A DNA stretch of 48,810 bases from assembly GCA_009695275.1 (NCBI GenBank), contig SIBF01000008.1:1-48810 (forward strand). Direction: 5' to 3'. Of this stretch, positions 16,530 through 23,868 are shown piece by piece; positions within the stretch are counted from its first letter, which is position 1; each line of letters starts with the position of its first letter. This DNA is from Pedosphaera sp. GTDB lineage: Bacteria > Verrucomicrobiota > Verrucomicrobiia > Limisphaerales > F1-12-MAGs170. Below the pieces are notes generated by a model. It ran no database searches. It had not been told where the DNA came from and saw only the letters and a list, made by a program, of their open reading frames with translations. Position numbers and translations under genes: made by a program.

Positions 16530-16553
16530 AGCGATGCGAGCCGGCTGCCTCTA

Positions 16554-18215
16554 ATGTCCGTCGCAGAAAGTCAATCTGTGATAACAAGTCGCCAGCAAAA
16601 TCGGAACAGCCTCGGAGCAGAAAACCGCCGCAATGTTGCGCTTACCCGGCTGCATGACGCGGCTCCCGTCGAGCGGCAGTTGCGAACGCTTTCGGTTGAC
16701 TACTCCCTGACGCGACGGACGCTGGGACTGGCCATAGGAAGCCTGCTCGTTGCTGGATGCTTCTCACTGCTGCTGGTGATCGGACGGATGCCGGTGTTCT
16801 CCGAATGGGTAAGCGATCCGCAGTTCTTCAAACGTTGCCTGGTGCTGCACGTCGATCTGGCGCTGATCGTGTGGTTCTTCGCCTTCGCTGCGGCGCTGTA
16901 TTCGTTGCTGCCGGGAGATCAGGCCAGCCACTCCACTTATCGAAACGGCTTTGTGGCGGCGTGCGGTGGTGTTCTCTTGATGGTGGCTGGAACGTTGATT
17001 CCACGCACGGCGCCGGTGCTGGCGAATTATGTGCCTGTGATCGACAATTCGATTTACGTTGCGGGAGTGGCGTTGTTCTTCGGCGGGTTGGTGTTTTGCT
17101 TCTTCAACGGACGGCTGCTTGTCCAACCGCGCAAGACGTCCAGACGCGAGACGACGTCCGCCTGGGAACCGTTTCGCGTCACTGCGGACGCGGCGCTGGC
17201 ATTGAAAACCACGGCGCTGGCGTACCTCGTGGCGGTGACAACTTTCCTGGTGTCGTGGCTGGTAACACCGCACGAGCTGGAAACCAAAGCCTACTACGAA
17301 CTCGTCTTCTGGGGCGGCGGTCACGTGCTGCAAGTGGCCAACGTCGCGGCCATGCTGGCGGTGTGGCTGTTGTTGCTCTCGTCAATGCTAAAGGCAACCG
17401 TGCTCTCGCCTGGGGCGGCACGTGTGCTGTTCGCGGTTTTGCTGGCGCCTCACATGGTTGCGCCGCTGCTGACGATGAACGGCACGCCCGCGCCGCTCTA
17501 CCGCCTTGGCTTCACGCGGCTGATGCAGTTTGGCATCGCGACGGTGGTCATAATCGTCCTGGTGATTTGCCTGCGCCAGCTTTCGCAGGCATGGAAGCGC
17601 GGAGTCATCGGCAGGTCGGACCTGGGTGACGCACGTTTCGTCGGTTTCGCGGCGAGCGCGGCGCTCACGATCACGGGCTTCCTGATGGGTTCCGCCATCC
17701 GCAATTCCAACACCATGATTCCGGGGCACTATCACGCATCCATCGGCGCGGTAACGGTCGCATACATGGCGGTGACCTACGTATTGCTCAAGCCACTTGG
17801 CTTCCCGCTGCCGGGTTTGCGCCTGCCAAGGCTGATTCCCTGGCAGCTTTACCTGTTTGGTGCCGGGCAGGTGATTTTCGCCATCGGTTTTCTTTTCGGC
17901 GGATTTCACGGCTTGAGCCGGAAGGCCTACGGCGCCGAGCAACATATTCGTTCACTGGGCGAATTGATCGGCATTGGTGTTATGGGCGCGGGCGGATTGA
18001 TCGCGGTGGCAGGCGGGTTGTTGTTTTTGCTGCTGATGATGTTCGCAGGACGCTCTCGCGTTTATGAAACATTTTTCAAGTTGAGAACCTGTTTGAACCA
18101 TCGTGGCAGCCGACGACAGGAAACTCCGGTAAAATCCGAATTTCGAATTCCGAATTCCGAAATGGAAGCGAGCCTCCTTATCCCGGCTGCCGCGCAAAAA
18201 AGGACCCCCGTATGA
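16554..18215 (+). CDS. Heme-copper oxidase subunit I-like membrane protein (divergent paralogue)
   Basis: Start ATG 16554 is preferred because the FNR boxes precede it, giving 553 residues with about twelve transmembrane helices. It aligns by eye with the subunit I gene at 18951. The helix II His is in RCLVLHVDLALIVWFF and the helix VI His in GGGHVLQVANVAAML (about 257). The helix VII pair reads APHMVAPLL (about 300-301), so the second His is Met. Helix X has IPGHYHASIGAVTVAYM (about 392 and 394). It also shares the YLFG...SRK segment. A missing CuB-type ligand suggests an altered or accessory metal site. A heptamer repeat near the end encodes SEFRIPNSEM. The function is unproven. Confidence 0.7.
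   Translation: MSVAESQSVITSRQQNRNSLGAENRRNVALTRLHDAAPVERQLRTLSVDYSLTRRTLGLAIGSLLVAGCFSLLLVIGRMPVFSEWVSDPQFFKRCLVLHVDLALIVWFFAFAAALYSLLPGDQASHSTYRNGFVAACGGVLLMVAGTLIPRTAPVLANYVPVIDNSIYVAGVALFFGGLVFCFFNGRLLVQPRKTSRRETTSAWEPFRVTADAALALKTTALAYLVAVTTFLVSWLVTPHELETKAYYELVFWGGGHVLQVANVAAMLAVWLLLLSSMLKATVLSPGAARVLFAVLLAPHMVAPLLTMNGTPAPLYRLGFTRLMQFGIATVVIIVLVICLRQLSQAWKRGVIGRSDLGDARFVGFAASAALTITGFLMGSAIRNSNTMIPGHYHASIGAVTVAYMAVTYVLLKPLGFPLPGLRLPRLIPWQLYLFGAGQVIFAIGFLFGGFHGLSRKAYGAEQHIRSLGELIGIGVMGAGGLIAVAGGLLFLLLMMFAGRSRVYETFFKLRTCLNHRGSRRQETPVKSEFRIPNSEMEASLLIPAAAQKRTPV
18132..18164. repeat. Period-7 AT-rich repeat tract at the 3' end of the subunit I-like gene
   Basis: AAATCCG AATTTCG AATTCCG AATTCCG AAATGG, heptamers related to the tract in pheS. 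It is in frame and encodes KSEFRIPNSEM. Confidence 0.6.
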
Positions 18216-18361
18216 ATGAACCGAACACAAAGCATCCGTTGCAAAAACTGATGGACAACCACTGGCTGCTGCTGGCGTTGGGCATCCTGATTCCTTTCCT
18301 TTCCTACACCGTGTGGGGTTGGATCGAGTTGCTGATGGTCAAGCCAGCCACGCTCCCTTGA
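18212..18361 (+). CDS. 49-residue single-span membrane peptide of the oxidoreductase cluster
   Basis: The ATG at 18212 overlaps the previous stop by four bases (ATGA). It encodes MNEPNTKHPLQKLMDNHWLL followed by the helix ALGILIPFLSYTVWGWIELL. It is below the length cutoff of the ORF track. Size, topology and position immediately before subunit II resemble the small accessory subunits of heme-copper oxidases (subunit IIa or CcoQ-like). This is inference, since no family motif can be named. Confidence 0.6.
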   Translation: MNEPNTKHPLQKLMDNHWLLLALGILIPFLSYTVWGWIELLMVKPATLP

Positions 18362-18382
18362 TCAAGATTGAGAGGCAAATCT

Positions 18383-18938
18383 ATGAACCAAAGAACAAAC
18401 TTCCAGCAGCTTTCAATGTCCAGCGCCGGGATGGTTCAAGGCACCCACAGGCAACGAGCGCACCTGGATCGGCCTGGCGCTGCTCTGGTGCATGGTCATG
18501 TCTCTGATGATGCCTTACTGGCACTTCAAGGGAAAACAGAACAGCTCCGGCGAGGCTTATTCGGTGAAGCCCGCGGACTTCATCAAGCGCACGGAAAAAT
18601 TCATTCTCGCCAATACCGGCACCGAATCCCTGCTCGAAGAGGGACTCTCTCCGGTCGTGGCGGCGCCGCCGGGCGAAATCTACCTTGTCGCCAAGCAATT
18701 CTTATGGTTCCCCACCCTCAAGTTGCGCGCAGGCGAAACCTACCGCTTGCACGTCTCAGCGGCGGATTTTCAGCACGGCTTTTCGTTGCAGCCCATGAAT
18801 ATGAACTTCCAGGTCGTGCCTGGTTACGACCACGTCCTCACCATCAAACCGCAGGCACCGGGAACCTATCCGATCGTCTGCAACGAATTCTGTGGCATCG
18901 GCCATCAGAACATGATCGGAAAACTCATCGTTGAATAA
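18383..18938 (+). CDS. Cytochrome oxidase/NO reductase-type subunit II with CuA site; apparent frameshift near the start
   Basis: The cupredoxin domain carries a complete CuA site: DFQHGFSLQP supplies the first His, and CNEFCGIGHQNM supplies Cys, Glu, Cys, His and Met. One N-terminal transmembrane helix reads WIGLALLWCMVMSLMMPYW. The track start at 18492 would cut that helix. ATG 18383 has a good ribosome site (AGAGG), but its frame (MNQRTNFQQLSMSSA) joins GWFKAPTGNERTWIG only if one G is removed from GGG at 18428-18430. The competing 188-residue ORF in the other frame is therefore an artefact. It would receive electrons from cytochrome c or a cupredoxin and pass them to subunit I. Confidence 0.85.
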
Positions 18939-18950
18939 GGAGAAAATCTC

Positions 18951-20678
18951 ATGAGCGACAACAAAAATGGAAAACGGATTTGCGCGACCACCGGCCTCCC
19001 CATCTGCCTGGACGCGGAGTTCTTCGTCAAATGCAACGCCGTGCTCGCCGTCGTCTTCCTGCTCATCGGGGGCATCGGCGCGCTCCTGCTGGCGTTGACC
19101 CGTTGGCAGACGGTGCATCTGCTGCCCGTCGATTGGTTCTATCGCATCCTCACCTTGCACGGGTTGAACATGCTGATCTTCTGGATCCTCTTCTTCGAAG
19201 TGGCGATTCTCTACTTCGTTGCCACTTCGCTGCTCAACGTCAAGCTGGCCTCGGTCAAGACCGCCTGGGTATCACTCATCATGATGTTTGTCGGCGCGGT
19301 GATGGTGGACGTGACGATTCTCGTGGGCCAGGCGGACGTGATGATGACCTCCTACCTGCCGCTGCTGGCGCATCCGGCGTTTTACCTCGGCATCATCCTC
19401 GTGGCGGTCGGCACGCTGATCGGCGTCATCCTCTACTTCGCCACGCTGCACAAGGCGAAGAAGGAAAAAACCTATCAAGGTTCGGTGCCGCTCGTTGTCT
19501 TCGGCGCGACTGCCGCTGCGATCATCGCCGTGGTGACACTGCTGCATGGCGCAATTGTCATGATCCCGACGTTCCTTCATTCGATGGGCTGGATCGCACA
19601 GCCCGACCCGCTGTGGTATCGCATGACATGGTGGGGCCTGGGGCACATGTCGCAGCAGGTGAATGTTTGCGCGATGGTTTCCGTGTGGTACCTGCTGGGT
19701 GCGCTCACCACCGGCGCGAAACCGCTGAACGAGACGGTTTGCCGCGGCGCTTTTCTGCTCTATATCTTTTTCATCAACCTGGCTTCCGCGCATCATCTGC
19801 TCGTCGATCCCGCCATCAGTGCCGGATGGAAAATCTGGAACACATCCTACGCGATGTATCTCGCCGTGCTCGCATCGATGATCCATGGCTTCACCGTGCC
19901 AGCCTCGGTGGAAGTAGCCATGCGGCAGCAGGGATACGTGAAAGGCTTGTTCGGCTGGCTCACCGCTGCGCCATGGAAAAACCCCGGCTTCTCCGCGTTC
20001 TTCCTGTCCCTTGTGATCTTCGGATTTGGCGGCGGCATCACGGGCGTCACTCTGGGCACCCAGCAGATCAATATCATCGCTCATAATACACTGCGCATTC
20101 CCGGCCATTTCCATGTGACCGTCGTGGGCGGAACAACGCTGGCCTTCATGGGACTGGCTTTCTACGTGGTACCTCTCTTGTTTCAGCGCGAGTACATCTT
20201 CAAACCGCTCGCCCGACTTCAGCCTTACCTCTTCGGCATCGGCATCACTGTCATGGCGATGGGAATGTCCTTCGCGGGTTCCATGGGCGTAAGCCGTCGG
20301 AGCTGGGACATCGAGGCAGCAGGATCGATCTACGGTCCGGCAGCGCATTTGTTCCTGGCAGCGGTCGGCATCGGCGGTGTCCTGGCGTTTCTAGGCCTGC
20401 TACTTTTCATACTGTTGACAGTGGGCACGTTGCTGTTCGGACGTTCCATAGTCGGCAAGCCTATGGAGAGTTGGGGCACGCCCAAGCCGCTGGCAGTTGG
20501 TGAACCGGAACACACGCCCATCGGCCTGCCGACTGGCGCCGGATCCCCCGCACTGGCGATGGCCGAGGCTCACCCGACACAAGGCACGATGGTGCTGGCG
20601 TTGGTGTTCCTGTTGAGTTTCGCGGTCTATTACTTCGCCAATTGGAAGGCACTGGCCGATGCATGGCCGGTGAGGTGA
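18951..20678 (+). CDS. Heme-copper oxidoreductase subunit I, NO reductase-like (no helix-VI tyrosine)
   Basis: A 575-residue, about 12-helix catalytic subunit with a clear ribosome site (AAGGAG). All six heme and metal histidines are visible: LTLHGLNMLIFW (70), WWGLGHMSQQVNVC (232), SAHHLLVDP (281-282) and IPGHFHVTVVGG (386, 388). Proton-pumping oxygen reductases of types A and B have a cross-linked Tyr four residues after the helix VI His, and cytochrome-linked NO reductase has Glu there. Here that position is Gln, with another Gln at +3 and Asn at +6. With the CuA subunit, NirK and FNR boxes alongside, I infer a CuA-type NO reductase. An unusual oxygen reductase remains possible. Confidence 0.82.
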   Translation: MSDNKNGKRICATTGLPICLDAEFFVKCNAVLAVVFLLIGGIGALLLALTRWQTVHLLPVDWFYRILTLHGLNMLIFWILFFEVAILYFVATSLLNVKLASVKTAWVSLIMMFVGAVMVDVTILVGQADVMMTSYLPLLAHPAFYLGIILVAVGTLIGVILYFATLHKAKKEKTYQGSVPLVVFGATAAAIIAVVTLLHGAIVMIPTFLHSMGWIAQPDPLWYRMTWWGLGHMSQQVNVCAMVSVWYLLGALTTGAKPLNETVCRGAFLLYIFFINLASAHHLLVDPAISAGWKIWNTSYAMYLAVLASMIHGFTVPASVEVAMRQQGYVKGLFGWLTAAPWKNPGFSAFFLSLVIFGFGGGITGVTLGTQQINIIAHNTLRIPGHFHVTVVGGTTLAFMGLAFYVVPLLFQREYIFKPLARLQPYLFGIGITVMAMGMSFAGSMGVSRRSWDIEAAGSIYGPAAHLFLAAVGIGGVLAFLGLLLFILLTVGTLLFGRSIVGKPMESWGTPKPLAVGEPEHTPIGLPTGAGSPALAMAEAHPTQGTMVLALVFLLSFAVYYFANWKALADAWPVR

Positions 20679-20705
20679 GTGGGAAAGGACCTCGTCTCGC
20701 CCAAA

Positions 20706-21665
20706 ATGAACACTTGCTCAACATCGCTCACGCCCACCGGTCGCCTGGTCGCGCGGATGACGGGCTTCCTCTCCGGCGCAAGTTTTCCAGCCTTCGCGCT
20801 TTGCACGCTGGTGTTCTACCAATTCTTCATCACTGTGATGGCGTTCGCGCCCCCAGCCCACGGCGTGTGGGGCGATTTCCTGGAAGACTTCCGAATGCGC
20901 TGCTTCACATACGATCCGAAGGGGGGCTGGATGCAGCTCAGTTCCGTCTGGGTCATGCTCGCCGAACCGTTGCCCCTCCAAGCCATCCTGTTTTTCATCT
21001 GGCGAACGCCGCTGCAAGAGTTGTGGCAGACGCGCCGCCGCGCTCTCGCGCCGTTGGCGGGCGCCGCGCTGGCGCTTGTCGGTGCGATTGCGCTGAGCCT
21101 GCTCGGTTTGGGCCGCACGCAGGCGAAGCAGACCGAACTCCCCTTCCCTGCGGATCGCCTGCGCTCCGAACTGCCGATGCCGTCCTTCAGCCTCATCAAC
21201 CAGGACGGCCAGCCCGTCGCACTCTCGGATTTCAAAGGGCGCGTCGTGCTCGTCACAGCGGTTTATTCCACCTGCACGACCACCTGCCCGATGATGCTGA
21301 CTAAGATTCGCACAGTTCTGGATCAGTTGTCTCCCGCCGAACGCAGTGACATGGCTGTGGTGGCTTTCTCTCTCAATCCAGAGGCCGACACGGGCGAACT
21401 GCGCAGCATCACCTCGAAGATCTACGGAATGAAGGCGCCGCAGTTTCATTTCGTGAACGGCGTCCCCGCGGACGTGAACGCGGTGCTCGACAAACTGAAT
21501 GTCGCCCGCTCACGTGATGAAAAGTCCGGGCAGATTCAGCACTCGAACCTGTTCTTCCTCCTTGATCGGGAAGGCCGCATCGCCTATCGCCTCTCCATGA
21601 GCCAGACCGAGCAATCGTGGCTGATCTCAGCTCTGCGTGTATTGCTGACGGAAAAATCCTTGTGA
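20706..21665 (+). CDS. Membrane-anchored SCO1/SenC-family protein
   Basis: A 319-residue protein from ATG 20706; GTG 20679 directly after the subunit I stop is the alternative. Three hydrophobic segments (AFALCTLVFYQFFITVMAF, then WVMLAEPLPLQAILFFIW, then LAGAALALVGAIALSLLGL) precede a C-terminal thioredoxin-like SCO domain with LVTAVYSTCTTTCPMMLTKI (CxxxC) and QIQHSNLFFLLD (His ligand). It would insert or reduce copper at the CuA site of subunit II. It is a second SCO in the same cluster, with a multi-span membrane part that ordinary SCO proteins lack. The next gene overlaps its stop (GTGA). Confidence 0.82.
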   Translation: MNTCSTSLTPTGRLVARMTGFLSGASFPAFALCTLVFYQFFITVMAFAPPAHGVWGDFLEDFRMRCFTYDPKGGWMQLSSVWVMLAEPLPLQAILFFIWRTPLQELWQTRRRALAPLAGAALALVGAIALSLLGLGRTQAKQTELPFPADRLRSELPMPSFSLINQDGQPVALSDFKGRVVLVTAVYSTCTTTCPMMLTKIRTVLDQLSPAERSDMAVVAFSLNPEADTGELRSITSKIYGMKAPQFHFVNGVPADVNAVLDKLNVARSRDEKSGQIQHSNLFFLLDREGRIAYRLSMSQTEQSWLISALRVLLTEKSL

Positions 21666-21673
21666 ACCATTCC

Positions 21674-23856
21674 ATGGACCCACCCCCTGGTGCGGCGGAA
21701 TTTCAGGCTCAAGGGGGACGGGCAATGCCTTCCGCGCAGTCCGGGCATCAGTCTGCCAGCCTCGGACATCCTCTCGACGTCGAACCCGCGCCGGGTCAAG
21801 AGAAACCAGCTCCTCCCGCAACGCACGCTGAAAACTTCCTGCGTCGGCTGGATGACGGCTGGCACTACCTCGACCGGCTGATCCAGAACTTCATTCCACC
21901 CGCGCTCAATCCCTTCGGACAGCTCGGCGCAATTGCCAACACCTGTCTCCTCATCGCGGTTCTGACAGGCATTGTGCTGCTTTACTGGTACACGCCGAGC
22001 GTCCATCACGCCTACGAATCTTTGGAGACGATCCGGCGGTCCTCCTGGCTGGGACAACTCACACGCTCGCTGCACCGTTACAGCTCGGATGGTTGCCTGT
22101 TCTTCATTCTGCTCCATGCATTGCGGATCACTTTCCAGCGACGTTTCACCGGTCCGCGCTGGCTGGCCTGGACCACGGGCGTGCTGCTGTTGTCGTTGCT
22201 CTGGTTCATCGGCTGGACCGGCTATTGGCTCGTCTGGGACGTGCGTGCTCAACATGCAGCGCTCGGCACCGCGCGCTTCATCGATCGGTTGCCGATTTTC
22301 GCCGAGCCGCTCTCGCGTTCCTTCCTCACTGACCAAAGCGTCCACTCGCTCCTGTTTTTCCTGATTTTCTTTGTCCACATGCTGGCGCCATTGGCCATGG
22401 GCGTTGGAATCTGGATGCACCTCATGCGTGTCAACCGCTCGCGCTTTTTAGCTGGGCGCGTGATGACCCTGTGGATTCTCGGCTCGCTTTTGATCCTCTC
22501 CGTGCTTCTGCCCGCCCTCAGCGCCAGCCCCGCGCAGATGACCGTCAAAGCGCAAGAGTTCACCATCGACTGGTGGTATCTGTGGCCGTTCGCACTGACG
22601 GATCGACTGAGCGGCGGGGCGCTGTGGGCTTTCTTCCTGATCACTGGCACTACGGCCCTCACCGTGCCGTGGTGGATGGCGAAACGCCGTCGTGCTCCCG
22701 AATGGAAGGCGCAGGTCGATTTGCCGCGCTGCATGGGCTGCACCCTTTGCGCGCAGGACTGCCCCTTCAACGCCATCACCATGGTCGCGCGCGAGGATGG
22801 GCGGAAGTTCGCCGTGCAATCGTTCGTCAACCCGGCGCTGTGCGTCGGCTGCGGGATTTGCACCGGCTCGTGCGATTCACAGGCGATCAGCCAGCCCGCG
22901 TTCAACAGCCGTGCGATCGAGAAACCTCTGCTCGCATGGATCGAAGCGCGGAAGGCCCGGGGAGAACGTCCGTTCGTCGCGTTTTCGTGCTCGGAGTCCG
23001 CTGGCGCGCTGCTGGGCGCGGATGGGGAGGGAAATTCCACCGACTTGCCTGGCTACCGCGTTCAGTCCGTGCCGTGTGTGGGATGGGTCAGCGCGGTGAT
23101 GCTGGAGCGTGCTTTGCAGCGCGGCGCGGCGGGCGGGCTGGTGATCGGTTGTGGCGAAGGTGATTCCGTTTGCCGCGAAGGCATGAAGTGGTTCACCCAG
23201 CGCATGGAGGGACGGCGCGAACCGAAGTTTGATCCCGGCAAGGCGGACCCGACGCGCGTCCGCTTCGTGCAACTTGGCCGCACCAGCCGCGGTGACTTGC
23301 TGCGGGTCGCACGCAAGTTCCAGCAACAGCCCACAGCGTCAACCGCTCCACGCCCACGCAGACGGCCTCTGCAAATCGCCGCCGCTCTCGTGCTCGTTTT
23401 CGTGTTGAGCGCGGCGACGTTTGCTTTCAGTAACCTGCCGTACCGCACGCCTCATTCACCCGCGCCGGAACTGGTCGTGTCATTCAATCACCACGGGGCG
23501 ATTGTCGAATCGCGCAAGCTGACCAAGGAGGAACTGGCCAAGCGCCTCCGGCACATGCGCGCTCAAGTAAACGTCACTCGCGAGCGCCTGCCCGTGCGCC
23601 TGCGAGTGCAAGTGGACGGCCAGTCCGTGCTCGACCAATCCTACCAACCCACAGGCCTGTCTCATGACGGCCCGAGCATGGCCGTGGTGCGCCTGCCGGT
23701 GGCACCTCACCTGGTTCGCATCTGGTGCGCGTCGAACTCGCCGACACCGCCGACACCGAACGATGGACGCAGCAATGGAGCGAGGCGGTAAATTTTACGG
23801 AGAGTCGCGCGCGGGTCGTGTTGTTCGACACCGAGGCGGGTTTCTCGTTGCATTGA
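21674..23856 (+). CDS. Cytochrome b / 2x[4Fe-4S] ferredoxin / MvhD-like fusion protein; frameshift near the C-terminus
   Basis: A large membrane redox protein of about 725 residues. Residues 60-300 form a cytochrome b N-terminal domain with two His-x13-His pairs, LHRYSSDGCLFFILLHALR and VHMLAPLAMGVGIWMHL, for two b hemes. Then come ferredoxin clusters CMGCTLCAQDCPF and CVGCGICTGSCDS, and a domain like the hydrogenase delta subunit MvhD (PFVAFSCSES, VQSVPCVGWVSAVML, GGLVIGCGEGDSVCR). A late transmembrane helix follows. Near 23704-23708 one C is apparently missing; restored, the frame gives LVRVELADTADTERWTQQWS and ends at TGA 23854. GTG 21662 is the alternative start. It plausibly links quinol or an Fe-S donor to the reductases. 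Confidence 0.83.
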
Positions 23857-23868
23857 CCCGTCGCGGTG

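Noticed and set aside
16476-16553. N-terminal extension of the subunit I-like ORF
   Set aside because: The extension encodes unremarkable sequence and contains two FNR-like boxes, so it is more likely promoter DNA.
18368-18934. 188-residue plus-strand ORF over subunit II
   Set aside because: Beyond its first residues it is out of frame with the CuA domain. The CuA motif in the other frame is decisive; the ORF results from an apparent one-base insertion.
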